The translations under genes and the position numbers were made by a program. Shown here in pieces: positions 14,482 through 23,794 of a stretch of 64,000 nt of DNA. Positions within the stretch are counted from its first letter, which is position 1. Every line of letters starts with the position of its first letter. The stretch is from Sphingobacterium sp. JB170 (GTDB lineage Bacteria > Bacteroidota > Bacteroidia > Sphingobacteriales > Sphingobacteriaceae): the NCBI RefSeq assembly GCF_900163865.1, contig NZ_FUKU01000059.1, forward strand, positions 1 to 64,000, given 5' to 3'. A model generated the notes under the pieces. That model worked only from the letters and a program-made list of their open reading frames with translations. It searched no databases and was not told the DNA's origin.

Positions 14482-15197
14482 AGAAAATATCGATTTCCGC
14501 TGTTTCTTATACCAACACGTTGCCTTTTTTACAGGGTATAAGGAATTCTGCGGTTATGGATAGCATTGAACTATCTATGGATTACCCAAGTGAATGTGCG
14601 CGGCGAGTAATTGAAGGAGAGGTTGATATGGGAATAATTCCTGTTGCCGCCCTTTTAAAGTTGTCCGAATACCATATTATTAGCGATTATTGTATTGGTA
14701 GTGACGGGACGGTTAATTCAGTATTTATATATTCGCAAAAGCCGGCTGAAGATATCACTTCGTTACGGCTTGACCCACAATCTCGGACATCCAATGGGTT
14801 AGCACAAATTCTACTTAAACATTACTGGAAGCGCGAAATTCGTGTCGTAAATGATGGCCCGGCCGATGCTTTTGTTCTTATCGGCGACCGTACATTCGGG
14901 CAGGACGATCTAGCTCCCTTTGTGTATGATATGGGGTACTATTGGAAAGAACTTACGGGATTACCCTTTGCGTATGCGGTATGGGTGTCCAATAAAGAGC
15001 TTCCACAAGATTTTGTTGCGGAATTTAACAGGGCACTCGCTGATGGCGTTTCTCACCCGGAAGATGTAATCAATCAGGTAGAAAAGGTTAAGGGGTTTGA
15101 TTATGTTACCTATCTGACCAAGTATCTCGATTACGAGCTCACTGATGAAAAAAGAGAGGCGATCGATAGATACCACGAATACTATAAAATGCTTTAA
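14478..15197 (+). CDS. mqnA: Chorismate dehydratase
   Basis: It converts chorismate to 3-enolpyruvyl-benzoate, the first step of the futalosine menaquinone pathway. The 239-aa protein has the MqnA/MqnD periplasmic-binding-like fold. The N-terminal SAVSYTNTLPFLQGI segment and GEVDMGIIPVAAL (about 49-61) are family hallmarks, as is FVYDMGYYWKELTGLPFAYAVWV near residues 152-174. Usual length is 240-290 aa. Translation is coupled to the phosphatase through ATGA. With mqnE it shows menaquinone is made through futalosine, not the classical MenFDHCEB route. Confidence 0.92.
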   Translation: MKKISISAVSYTNTLPFLQGIRNSAVMDSIELSMDYPSECARRVIEGEVDMGIIPVAALLKLSEYHIISDYCIGSDGTVNSVFIYSQKPAEDITSLRLDPQSRTSNGLAQILLKHYWKREIRVVNDGPADAFVLIGDRTFGQDDLAPFVYDMGYYWKELTGLPFAYAVWVSNKELPQDFVAEFNRALADGVSHPEDVINQVEKVKGFDYVTYLTKYLDYELTDEKREAIDRYHEYYKML

Positions 15198-15202
15198 GAA
15201 TG

Positions 15203-15233
15203 AAAGAGATGGTAACCCAGTAGCAGTCTCTTT
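15203..15233. terminator. Short terminator between mqnA and CLC gene
   Basis: AAAGAGA (15203-15209) pairs with TCTCTTT (15227-15233) over a 17-nt loop between convergent genes. The stem is short, so support is moderate. Confidence 0.4.
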
Positions 15234-16455
15234 ATGTTTGTTTTTGGCGGATCAGACGCGAATTCTTTTGCGTATGGTAAATACCTTTTCTGCCCGATAC
15301 TAGGAAGCTAATTAGACAGACCAGGAGATAATAGTGTGCATTCTCCCAGCCGAATAGTTCTATGGCCATGAACGTGCATCCGATAGGCGTTTTTGTACAG
15401 CCAGCAAACACGCCAACAAATCCCAGTGCAGTTAGCAACGCAATCGGTATTGGGATATACGGCGATAACGCACTACCCAGCGTTGCCCCAATAAAGAATA
15501 AAGGAGTAACCTCGCCACCCTTAAATCCCGCACATAAAGTGATACTTGTCAGCAGCATTTTGATAAAAAAATCAGTAGGACTAGCAACATGAATAAAGGA
15601 TTCAAGAATCGCTGGAATTCCCAATCCAATATATTTTGTTGTCTGTAGTAACCACACTGTGAGCAAAACGAGGATTCCTCCCACCAATGGGCGGACCAAA
15701 GGTTGGTTTATTTTACGGAATGCCCAGGAGATAGAATGATTTAGGTGATAAAACAAGCGCGCAGCGGTTCCGAAAGCGAATCCCGCCAGCGCCAAGTATA
15801 GTAATATCTTAAAATCAAAAGTGGGTGCTAGTTTTATAGGGTCGTAATGTGTATGCAAGTTGCCATATTGATTACACACCCATGTTGCGAAAAAACTTGA
15901 TAGGAGAACAAGTGGTAAACCGTACCAACGGAATCGACCTTTTTTAACGAATTCCAACGCAAAGACACTTCCCGCCAAGGGGGTGCCAAACAGGGAGGAA
16001 AAGCCAGCGGCAATTCCGCATAAAAGTAAGATGCGCTGTCCTCGTTTAGAAAACCCAGTGTGTTTTGAGATTTGGTCTGCGATGGTGCCGCCGTATTGGA
16101 TTGCCGTACCCTCACGTCCGGCCGAGCCGCCAAACAGATGCGTGACTAATGTGCCTAGTATTACCATTGGCGCCATCTTTAGAGGAATTGTATCTCTTGG
16201 ATTGTAATACCTGAAAAATAGCAGCTCGTTTCCTTTGCTTGCTTCCCCTCCATAACGGTTGTATCCCCAAACTATAAACACGCCTGCTAAAGGCAAAAAG
16301 TACAATAACCAATTGTTGATTTCCCGCGTGCTCGTTACCACATTGAGTAGATACAGGAAGAATGCAGAAAGACTCCCTACGCATATGGATAGGATGGCAA
16401 GTACAAGCATCCATTTAAGCAGGAATTTAATTCTAACGGGTGTTTTTTGCTGCAT
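15232..16455 (-). CDS. Short CLC-family antiporter, possible fluoride/proton type
   Basis: The 407-aa integral membrane protein has about ten hydrophobic segments and the CLC motif GSAGREGTAIQ (external Glu gate in GREG). The usual GSGIP selectivity segment is not present; the matching place reads YGGEASKGNELL. The protein lacks cytoplasmic CBS domains. Reduced length near 400 aa and a changed central-Ser region are features of the CLC-F branch that exports fluoride in exchange for protons, so this is a candidate. No crcB-type fluoride riboswitch is seen upstream. A chloride/proton exchanger remains possible. It is followed by mqnA in convergent orientation and preceded by a DUF423 gene. Confidence 0.83.
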   Translation of the reverse strand: MQQKTPVRIKFLLKWMLVLAILSICVGSLSAFFLYLLNVVTSTREINNWLLYFLPLAGVFIVWGYNRYGGEASKGNELLFFRYYNPRDTIPLKMAPMVILGTLVTHLFGGSAGREGTAIQYGGTIADQISKHTGFSKRGQRILLLCGIAAGFSSLFGTPLAGSVFALEFVKKGRFRWYGLPLVLLSSFFATWVCNQYGNLHTHYDPIKLAPTFDFKILLYLALAGFAFGTAARLFYHLNHSISWAFRKINQPLVRPLVGGILVLLTVWLLQTTKYIGLGIPAILESFIHVASPTDFFIKMLLTSITLCAGFKGGEVTPLFFIGATLGSALSPYIPIPIALLTALGFVGVFAGCTKTPIGCTFMAIELFGWENAHYYLLVCLISFLVSGRKGIYHTQKNSRLIRQKQT

Positions 16456-16494
16456 TGGAATATAAGCGTGGCTGATTCGAGGAATACCGTCGTT

Positions 16495-16875
16495 TTATAA
16501 AGAACAGAAGCTAACCATTAATGCTATCCAACCGACAATCAAGAGCAGGCCACCAAGCGGCGTAATTGGCCCCAAAAACTTTAGATTAACCTTCCAATAA
16601 TCGGCAAAAGATAACAGATAAATACTGCCGGAAAACAGTATTGTCCCTCCGGAAATCCCGTAGTAGGCCCAGTCAATATAACTTTCTGTGAAATTGCCGT
16701 TGTATCCAATAATTAACAGTACCAATGCAGCGTACATTTGATAGCGGACACCAACTTCAAACGAAGTAAGTTTTTCTTCTACTAATATTTTTTTGAACGC
16801 GTGGGCACCAAATGCTCCTAAGATGATTGCTAATGTTCCGAATACGCCGGCAGTGAATAATACGATTTGTTGCAT
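16495..16875 (-). CDS. DUF423 family small membrane protein
   Basis: The 126-aa protein has four predicted TM helices and the DUF423 pattern: an N-terminal GAFGAHAFKK motif, the YHALVLL-like region (here RYQMYAALVLLIIG), GTILFSGSIYLL, and GPITPLGGLLLIVGW near the end. Function is not established for the family. It lies 10 nt downstream of the rhodanese-thioredoxin gene and about 40 nt upstream of the CLC gene, so the three may be cotranscribed, but no functional link is evident. Confidence 0.88.
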   Translation of the reverse strand: MQQIVLFTAGVFGTLAIILGAFGAHAFKKILVEEKLTSFEVGVRYQMYAALVLLIIGYNGNFTESYIDWAYYGISGGTILFSGSIYLLSFADYWKVNLKFLGPITPLGGLLLIVGWIALMVSFCSL

Positions 16876-16884
16876 GTTGATGGT

Positions 16885-17595
16885 TTAATGGTCCTGAATT
16901 GCTTGTAGGAGTTCATCTCTTTCAATTCCCCCAGTATGGTCCCAAACAAGCTTTCCGTTTTTGAATAACTGCAGCCGTGGAATACCCGATACATCCAATA
17001 AATGTAATAGCTTTTTGTTTTTGTCGGCGTCGATGAATACGACTTTTATACCATTTTCGTTGTCGCGGTCGATCTCATCTAAGTAGGGACGCATCAATTT
17101 ACACGGAGCACACCAGTCGGCGGTAAAGTCAACAAGTACTTTTGGGTTTGATTTAATAAGGTCTTGGAAATTTGCTTTCGTTAATCCCTCTTTGGTATCA
17201 GTGGTACTCTTGAATACATTCTTTTGTTCATTTTGATATTTCAAATAGCCACCCTGAAGCTCAAATACTGAAAAACCCTGTTCCGCAAGATACTCAGCAG
17301 CTTTCTTACTGCGTCCACCACTTAGGCAAAATAAGTAAATTGGCTGTTTTTTGTCTAGTTTATTTATGTAGGATTCGAAAGCTTCCCGGTTATTCCAGTC
17401 GATGTTTTTTGCATTTGCAATCGTACCGCCATTGAATTCTTTTGCGGTCCGAACATCTAACAATACGACGTTTGGTGAATTTAAGCTATTTAAAAATTCG
17501 GCTGTCCCAAGCTGAGTTTGAGAAAAACAAATGGATGTTATTAATGTGAGTGTTAGACTCATTAGAATGTTTGAGCATAATTTAAACATACACAA
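16885..17595 (-). CDS. Exported rhodanese-thioredoxin fusion protein
   Basis: The 236-aa protein has a signal peptide (about residues 1-25, ending ICFSQ). A rhodanese domain (about 28-122) follows with active-site C90 in FCLSGGRS, then a thioredoxin domain (about 135-236) with the redox motif W161-C-A-P-C165. It is probably periplasmic, handling sulfane sulfur or reducing disulfides. The two-domain order is found in several Bacteroidota. It heads a possible unit with DUF423 and CLC genes. No dedicated reductase (DsbD-like) is seen nearby. Confidence 0.87.
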   Translation of the reverse strand: MCMFKLCSNILMSLTLTLITSICFSQTQLGTAEFLNSLNSPNVVLLDVRTAKEFNGGTIANAKNIDWNNREAFESYINKLDKKQPIYLFCLSGGRSKKAAEYLAEQGFSVFELQGGYLKYQNEQKNVFKSTTDTKEGLTKANFQDLIKSNPKVLVDFTADWCAPCKLMRPYLDEIDRDNENGIKVVFIDADKNKKLLHLLDVSGIPRLQLFKNGKLVWDHTGGIERDELLQAIQDH

Positions 17596-17733
17596 AGGTA
17601 ATTAAACCGATTAATAAGTGAACAGCATTGCGCTTTTTTTATCCTACGACAGGATTGATGTTTCGAATTCGTAAAAATAGCCAATGTGCACCGGGTATTG
17701 TTCCTCATGCATATATTTTAGCATTTACAATAA

Positions 17734-18609
17734 CTATGGAAAGTGACTAATGGCTTTGCTTCGGTACGCACTCGGTGTAACGTTTGTGACCGTTTTGAAT
17801 ATTTTATGGAAACTGACGAAATTCTGGAACCCGCAGTCGAAACATATTTCTTTGATCGGGACATCGGTTGCCGTTAATTTCTTGCAGGCTAAGCCAATAC
17901 GAAATTAATTAACGAATTGAATTAATGTCTTGCCCATTTTTTGTTTAAAATACCGGCAGAAGGAGTTTGGCGACATCCCGGCAACTTTCGCGATTTCTTG
18001 AAGCTGTATTTTTATTTTGTAGTTAAACCGGATGTAGTCAAGGATTTTGTTCATCCGTTTATAATCGTCATGGTGGGGCGGCGTTGTGTGGTTGTGATTA
18101 GTTAATAAGGTGGGGCTTTCAAATGCCCGAATTCGATTCAATAGACTCGTTAGAATCAATAGACGGTTTAGGGGTGATTCGATCAAAATTTGATCGAAAA
18201 TTTGGTTAAATGTGCCATTTTCGTCATCGTTAAATGTCACGACCCGTTCGGCAAGGGAGTACACTGCTCGTATCGCAGCCGACTCAGGAAGTGTGAAAAA
18301 GTCTTTACCTAAATAATCAGGCGTAAAATGGACGACTCTAATATCAGCCGATTCGCCGGAATTATTGTTAATATATTGTTCATCAAATAGCCAATAATGT
18401 GGTGTTTTTGAGCCTATTAAAATATAAAAATTATTTGAGAACCGATGAATGCAATCCCCGACAAAAAAAGTACCGCTTCCTTTTTTTATATTGATCAATT
18501 CTAGCTCTTCATGGTAATGCCACACATTGTGATTTTGAGGGGCGGTGTCATGTCGTACAGCGATAGAGTGATGTATTGATGAGCTATGGTCGAGACGCTG
18601 GATATACAT
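17734..18609 (-). pseudogene. AraC-family regulator with in-frame stop, divergent to fucP
   Basis: An N-terminal cupin-like sensor (about residues 1-150) and first helix-turn-helix (LQEIAKVAGMSPNSFCRYFK) run to a TAA at 17905-17907. The same frame then continues without further stops for 56 codons, encoding the expected second helix-turn-helix (VPIKEICFDCGFQNFVSFHK) and the conserved TPSAYR end, stopping at 17734. The stop replaces one codon (VN-stop-FRIGLACKK, usually an acidic or polar residue), so it is a point nonsense change, sequencing error or read-through site, not a frameshift. The intact gene would be 291 aa. Being divergent to the fucose operon, it was probably its activator. The truncated 234-aa product would lack half of the DNA-binding domain. 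Confidence 0.82.
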
Positions 18610-18741
18610 GAGGTAAGGAATATATTCAATATTTTTCTCGAAAATAGTGATTTAATGTTAATATCATTTAATCATTCGGTAATATCGTTCAACTTTTTAT
18701 TCTTGAATTACCTTAGTTTTACTTTACCAATGTAAATTGAA

Positions 18742-20004
18742 ATGGAAAGAAACAAGAAATACCCCTTTGCAATCATACTAATTACCTCACTATTTTTCTT
18801 TTGGGGATTTATACACAATCTAGATCCGATTTTGATTCCGCACCTCAGGAACGCATTTAGCTTGACTCATTTTCAGGCCTCACTTGTAGATTCGGCCGTA
18901 TTTATAGCGTATTTTTTATTAGCTATCCCTGCAGGTTCATTGATGAAACGATTTGGATATAAGGTTGGTATTGTTGTCGGTCTACTGTTGTTTGCGCTCG
19001 GTTGTTTTCTTTTTGTTCCGGCAGCCAATATGGTGGATTATACGTACTTCTTGGGTGCTTTGTTTGTAGTTTCCTGTGGACTGGCCATTCTGGAAACAGC
19101 CGCCAATCCTTATATAACCGTGCTTGGTGACCCCAGCAAAGCAACCGAACGTCTTAATTTTGCACAATCCTTTAACGGTTTGGCAGCGTTTGTTGCCCCG
19201 ATTATAGGAGGGAAATATATCTTAACCGAACAACCAAAATCCGCACAAGAAATTACCTTGTTGCCCGAGAAGGCCCGGGAAGCGTATATTCAAGCAGAAG
19301 CAGCGGCAGTAATGGGACCTTACTTAATACTCGGGGTGATAATTTTAGTGGTGACTCTTTTGTTTATTTTCGTTAAGCTTCCCGAAATACACGAGAATGA
19401 AATTAATGGGTCAAATAACGTATTCCGCGCATTTAAACATAAAAATGTGTCGTGGGCAGTTCTCGCGCAATTTTTCTACATCGGTGCGCAGGTATGTGTT
19501 TTGAGTTTTTTGGTGATGTTTGCTACGGACGTGTCGGGTGTTAGCGGCTCGGATGCTAAATACTTCGCCGGTGTAGCAGGATTAGCATTTATGCTTGGAC
19601 GTTTTATAGGTACTTTTTTTATGCGCTTTATACCACCACTACAATTGCTTTTGATTTACGCATTCTGTGCGATGCTGTTAACCCTGTATGTTATTTATGG
19701 TCATGGCGTAAGTACCCTGTATGCAATGATAGGGATCGCATTCTTTATGTCGATAATGTTTCCTACAATATTTGCAGTAGGTGTCTCAAATGTTGGTGGA
19801 GACACCAAATCAGCTTCTAGCCTCATCATCATGTCTATCGTAGGCGGGGCGGCGATTCCGCCTTTGCTAGGCTTGTTGTCTGATTCGATAGGTAGTTTTC
19901 AATTGGCGTATTATGTTGTTTTCGTATGTTTTGCCGTGGTAGCACTATTTGCTTGGAACAATATAGCTAATGACCATCTTCCAGAGGTTAGGGGGAAGCA
20001 TTAG
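18742..20004 (+). CDS. fucP: L-fucose:H+ symporter (MFS)
   Basis: The 420-aa inner-membrane permease of the FHS group in the major facilitator superfamily has 12 TM segments. Characteristic elements are the N-terminal FFFWGFIHNLDPILIPHLR (first helix with the Asn/Asp pair), LLAIPAGSLMKRFGYKVGI between helices 2 and 3, and LAILETAANPYITVLG in helix 4. It imports L-fucose with protons. It is first in a seven-gene cluster encoding fucose oxidation, separated by 23 nt from a mutarotase gene, and divergent from a disrupted AraC regulator. Close relatives also carry glucose or galactose, so substrate rests on context. Confidence 0.9.
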   Translation: MERNKKYPFAIILITSLFFFWGFIHNLDPILIPHLRNAFSLTHFQASLVDSAVFIAYFLLAIPAGSLMKRFGYKVGIVVGLLLFALGCFLFVPAANMVDYTYFLGALFVVSCGLAILETAANPYITVLGDPSKATERLNFAQSFNGLAAFVAPIIGGKYILTEQPKSAQEITLLPEKAREAYIQAEAAAVMGPYLILGVIILVVTLLFIFVKLPEIHENEINGSNNVFRAFKHKNVSWAVLAQFFYIGAQVCVLSFLVMFATDVSGVSGSDAKYFAGVAGLAFMLGRFIGTFFMRFIPPLQLLLIYAFCAMLLTLYVIYGHGVSTLYAMIGIAFFMSIMFPTIFAVGVSNVGGDTKSASSLIIMSIVGGAAIPPLLGLLSDSIGSFQLAYYVVFVCFAVVALFAWNNIANDHLPEVRGKH

Positions 20005-20026
20005 TGCACTTTTATAATTTTAGAAT

Positions 20027-20356
20027 ATGAGGAGATATGCTTTAGCATTAGATTTAGTCGAAGATAAAGAGATGATTGCTGAATACGACATTCATCATCA
20101 AAATATTTGGACAGAAATCAAACATTCGATCGAGGAATCGGGTGTGTTGGTTATGGATATATATCGGTTTGAAAATAGGCTTTTTATGATAATGGAGGTA
20201 AATGATGACTTTAGTTTTGAACGCAAAGAACTAATGGATAAAGAAAGTCCTATTGTACAGCGTTGGGAAAAAATGATGTGGAAATATCAAAAGGCCATAC
20301 CCGGAGCCCGGAGTGGTGAAAAATGGGTCATCATGAAACAAATATTTAAATTATAG
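20027..20356 (+). CDS. L-fucose/L-rhamnose mutarotase (RhaM-like)
   Basis: The 109-aa alpha/beta-barrel protein of the RhaM/FucU2 group interconverts alpha and beta anomers of a deoxysugar. Conserved pieces are RYALALDLVEDKEMIAEYDIHHQ (catalytic Tyr/His region), FRFENRLFMIMEV-like strand (here YRFENRLFMIMEV) and PGARSGEKWVIMKQIF at the C-terminus with the conserved Trp. It would supply the anomer preferred by the sugar dehydrogenase. It is placed 6 nt before the UxaA-like gene. Confidence 0.88.
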   Translation: MRRYALALDLVEDKEMIAEYDIHHQNIWTEIKHSIEESGVLVMDIYRFENRLFMIMEVNDDFSFERKELMDKESPIVQRWEKMMWKYQKAIPGARSGEKWVIMKQIFKL

Positions 20357-20361
20357 TTAGT

Positions 20362-22026
20362 ATGACGGAAAGTCAATTACAGTATTTACAAATTCATCCA
20401 CAAGATAACGTACTCGTTGCTCTACGAGATTTGCCGCAAGGATTTTTGTTGGAATTTCAACAAACGCAAATTGTACTCCAAACGGCTGTCGCAGCAAAAC
20501 ATAAGTTTACCGTTCACGATATGGCGGCCGGTAGTGAAGTTTACATGTACGGTGTGCTCGTAGGTAAGTTAAACGTTGATGTTCCGCGAGGTACGGTGCT
20601 GACAACGGAAAACTTAAGGCATGCTGCCAGTCCGTTTGAACTGGGCGAACGGAAGTTAATTTGGGATAAACCCGATGTGAGCCGCTGGAAAGGACGGACG
20701 TTTCAAGGTTTTCACCGTTCGAACGGTAAAGTGGGTACGGCGAACTATTGGCTTGTAATACCACTCGTTTTCTGTGAAAATAGGAATGTGCTCACGTTGA
20801 AAGCAGCACTCGAAGATAAGCTGGGGTATAGGGTGGAATCGAACGATTACGCTTTGGAGGTGGACGCGTTGATTACAAAGTACAAAGCTGGTGCATCGAT
20901 CGATGAATTACTAAAGGTTGACCTAAATCCTGCTAAGAGTCACCTGGGAAAAGAAAAATTGTTCGAAAATGTTGACGGCGTCAAGTTTCTCAATCATGAG
21001 ATGGGCTGCGGCGGGACCCGATTAGACTCTGACGCCTTGTGTGGTTTACTTGCAGGTTATATAACACATCCAAATGTAGCTGGGGCCACGGTGTTAAGTT
21101 TGGGATGTCAGCACGCGCAAGCGTCTATTCTACGTGAAGAAATATTTAAACGGGATGCAAATTTTGATAAACCGCTTTATATCTTCGAGCAACAAGCCGA
21201 AGGTACAGAGCAAGAATTGATGCAAAAGGCTTTAAAATCTACATTTGCAGGGCTCGCCGAGGCAAACTGCTGCACGCGTCAACCTGCTGCGCTCGACAAA
21301 CTATGTATCGGCTTAGAATGCGGTGGTTCGGATGGATTTTCTGGAATATCGGCAAATCCGACCTTGGGATATCTTTCTGATAACTTGGTCGCCTTAGGTG
21401 GATCGGTTATCCTCGCTGAGTTTCCAGAGCTGTGCGGTGTGGAACAGGAGCTCAGTGATCGTTGTATCAATGAACCTACGGCGGAGAAATTCATACATTT
21501 AATGAAATCCTACAATGCAAAGGCTGAAGCCGACGGTTCGGGGTTTTATATGAACCCATCGCCCGGTAATATTCGTGATGGGCTGATTACCGATGCAATC
21601 AAGTCCGCGGGCGCTGCGAAAAAGGGTGGAAGTTCACCGGTTGTTGCAGTGATAGATTATCCAGGTGTAGCTGATGGAGCTGGTCTTAATCTGTTATGTA
21701 CGCCAGGAAATGACGTGGAAAGCACGACAGCCGAAGTGGCTGCCGGAGCGAACATTGTACTTTTTACAACAGGACTTGGGACGCCGACCGGTAATCCAGT
21801 GGCACCCGTAATTAAAATCTCAACCAATACAAATACTTATGCGAGGATGCCGGATATTATAGATTTTAATTGTGGGACGATCATTGATGGAGATGAGTCG
21901 ATCGCTCATGCCGCAGACCGGCTAATGGAATATGTGCTCGCAGTAGCCAGCGGCGAGCAGGTGCCAAAATCGGTTTTCTTGGGACAAGATGATTTTATTC
22001 CTTGGCGGCGAGGTGTTTCTTTATAA
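20362..22026 (+). CDS. UxaA-family sugar-acid dehydratase, probable L-fuconate dehydratase
   Basis: The 554-aa protein has an N-terminal SAF domain (about 12-95) and the large altronate/galactarate dehydratase catalytic region with conserved HEMGCGGTRLDSDAL, LSLGCQHAQ, GLECGGSDGFSGISANP and GTPTGNPVAPVIKIS segments (metal and substrate site). The family removes water from aldonic/aldaric acids to give 2-keto-3-deoxy acids. Annotation by family would be altronate dehydratase, but the operon (fucP, mutarotase, lactonase, FAH hydrolase) points to L-fuconate as substrate, replacing the enolase-type FucD of other bacteria. The substrate is inference. Confidence 0.88.
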   Translation: MTESQLQYLQIHPQDNVLVALRDLPQGFLLEFQQTQIVLQTAVAAKHKFTVHDMAAGSEVYMYGVLVGKLNVDVPRGTVLTTENLRHAASPFELGERKLIWDKPDVSRWKGRTFQGFHRSNGKVGTANYWLVIPLVFCENRNVLTLKAALEDKLGYRVESNDYALEVDALITKYKAGASIDELLKVDLNPAKSHLGKEKLFENVDGVKFLNHEMGCGGTRLDSDALCGLLAGYITHPNVAGATVLSLGCQHAQASILREEIFKRDANFDKPLYIFEQQAEGTEQELMQKALKSTFAGLAEANCCTRQPAALDKLCIGLECGGSDGFSGISANPTLGYLSDNLVALGGSVILAEFPELCGVEQELSDRCINEPTAEKFIHLMKSYNAKAEADGSGFYMNPSPGNIRDGLITDAIKSAGAAKKGGSSPVVAVIDYPGVADGAGLNLLCTPGNDVESTTAEVAAGANIVLFTTGLGTPTGNPVAPVIKISTNTNTYARMPDIIDFNCGTIIDGDESIAHAADRLMEYVLAVASGEQVPKSVFLGQDDFIPWRRGVSL

Positions 22027-22097
22027 TTAGGCCTGCGCTTCGTTGTTTCAGTTCGATGAGGGATACTAACGCAAATATGAAATGGTAAATATATAAT

Positions 22098-22862
22098 ATG
22101 CTTAAATTAGAAAATAAAGTTGCTGTCGTTACTGGTGGCGGGAGTGGTATTGGACGTGCTATTGCAGTGCTATTTGCAGAAAATGGTGCACACGTACATA
22201 TTTTAGACTTAAATGTTGGAGGTGCTCAGGCTGTTGTGGACGAAATTGCGGCAGCCGGATACCGAGCGAGCAAGCATGAGGTGAATGTGATTGACCAAGC
22301 TGACGTGGTGCGTGTGGTCAAAGGGATCGGACGTGTCGATATTCTCGTGAACAATGCAGGAGTTGCCCATGTGGGTGACTTAGAGCATTGTGCGGTGGAA
22401 GACTTCGAACGCGTGTTTAATGTAAACGTCAAAGGCGCGTACAATGCATTATATGCAGTAATTCCACAGATGAAAGCATTTGGTGGGGGAGCAATTCTGA
22501 ACCTTGCTTCCATAGCTGCTGTCGTGGGTATCGCAGACCGGTTTGCGTATTCGATGAGTAAAGGTGCAATTTATGCGATGAGTATGTCGATAGCAAGGGA
22601 CTATATAAAAGATAACATTCGCTCAAACTCAATTTCTCCGGCTCGTGTTCATACGCCGTTTGTTGACGGTTTTATCAGTAAAAACTACCCTGACAATGAG
22701 CAAGAAATGTTTGAGAAGCTTTCGCAATCCCAACCTATAGGCAGGATGGCAACACCGCAGGAAATCGCTAAATTAGCGTTATTCTTATGTTCGGATGATG
22801 CTGGTTTTATTACCGGGAATGATTATCCGATCGATGGCGGATTTATAAAATTGAATAATTAG
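22098..22862 (+). CDS. SDR dehydrogenase, probable 2-keto-3-deoxy-L-fuconate 4-dehydrogenase
   Basis: The 254-aa short-chain dehydrogenase has a TGGGSGIGRAIA nucleotide-binding motif (13-24), NNAGVA, a catalytic Ser (NLASIAAVVG) and intact YSMSK. The cytosolic NAD-dependent enzyme would oxidise C4 of 2-keto-3-deoxy-L-fuconate to the 2,4-diketo acid that the next gene product splits. Assignment within the pathway rests on order: it lies between the dehydratase and the FAH-family hydrolase. Other sugar-alcohol substrates are possible. Confidence 0.86.
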   Translation: MLKLENKVAVVTGGGSGIGRAIAVLFAENGAHVHILDLNVGGAQAVVDEIAAAGYRASKHEVNVIDQADVVRVVKGIGRVDILVNNAGVAHVGDLEHCAVEDFERVFNVNVKGAYNALYAVIPQMKAFGGGAILNLASIAAVVGIADRFAYSMSKGAIYAMSMSIARDYIKDNIRSNSISPARVHTPFVDGFISKNYPDNEQEMFEKLSQSQPIGRMATPQEIAKLALFLCSDDAGFITGNDYPIDGGFIKLNN

Positions 22863-22923
22863 TGCGTCGTAATACGTTGACTAATTAGGTGTTATTAAAG
22901 AATGTAAATATAAATTTTAGAAA

Positions 22924-23784
22924 ATGAAATTAGTACGTTTTGGAGAGCTTGGAAACGAGCAAATTGGAGTACAAATTGAAGGAGTTAGTTACGATGTGTC
23001 TGCCTTTGGAGGCGATTATGACGAGCAATTTTTTGAACAAAATGGACTCGCCAGGTTAGAAAATTTCGTTAAAGCAAATCAGGGGAAGCTTCTGCCGATT
23101 GCCGACGGAATTCGTATTGGGGCGCCGATCGCTCGTCCATCTAAAATCGTATGTATTGGTTTAAATTATAAGGATCATGCTGAGGAAACAGGCGCAGCGA
23201 TTCCAACCGAGCCGATCATCTTTATGAAATCGACGACGGCTTTGGTGGGCCCGAACGATAATGTTGTTATTCCGAAGAACTCGACCAAAACGGATTGGGA
23301 AGTAGAATTCGCAATAGTAATGGGTAAAAAGGCGAGTTATGTTGAAAAGCAGGAAGCGCTGGATTATGTTGCTGGCTATGTCTTACACAATGATGTTTCT
23401 GAGCGGGCGTTTCAATTCGATCGGGGCGGCACATGGGATAAAGGTAAAGGGTGTGATACATTTGCCCCACTTGGACCAGTGTTGACAACAAAAGACGAGA
23501 TTCCGAACATTAATAATGTGCGGTTATGGTTAAAAGTTAATGGTAAGAGTTACCAAGATGGTAATACGAGCAATCTCATATTTTCAGTTGAACATGTTGT
23601 ATCTTACGTCTCGCAGTTTATGACGTTACTTCCGGGTGATGTAATTTCCACAGGAACGCCTGCGGGGGTAGGGTTAGGCTTTAATCCACCGATTTATTTA
23701 AAACCGGGTGATGTTGTTGAACTAGGAGCAGACCACCTCGGAGAATCACGCCAGGAATGTGTAGCTTACATTGCACCTCAATAA
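22924..23784 (+). CDS. FAH-family hydrolase, probable 2,4-diketo-3-deoxy-L-fuconate hydrolase
   Basis: The 286-aa protein has the fumarylacetoacetate hydrolase C-terminal fold. CIGLNYKDHAEETG (about 77-90, catalytic His), DWEVEFAIVMGK (metal-binding Glu residues), HNDVSERAFQFDRGGTWDKGK and STGTPAGVGLG are all present. Family members cleave C-C bonds of diketo acids with Mg2+. In the fucose route it would release pyruvate and L-lactate. The gene follows the SDR after 61 nt and precedes a lactonase gene. Confidence 0.88.
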   Translation: MKLVRFGELGNEQIGVQIEGVSYDVSAFGGDYDEQFFEQNGLARLENFVKANQGKLLPIADGIRIGAPIARPSKIVCIGLNYKDHAEETGAAIPTEPIIFMKSTTALVGPNDNVVIPKNSTKTDWEVEFAIVMGKKASYVEKQEALDYVAGYVLHNDVSERAFQFDRGGTWDKGKGCDTFAPLGPVLTTKDEIPNINNVRLWLKVNGKSYQDGNTSNLIFSVEHVVSYVSQFMTLLPGDVISTGTPAGVGLGFNPPIYLKPGDVVELGADHLGESRQECVAYIAPQ

Positions 23785-23794
23785 TAATTATGCT

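Noticed and set aside
16456..16494. Fluoride riboswitch upstream of the CLC gene
   Set aside because: No crcB-motif-like conserved start or pseudoknot sequence could be found in the short gap.
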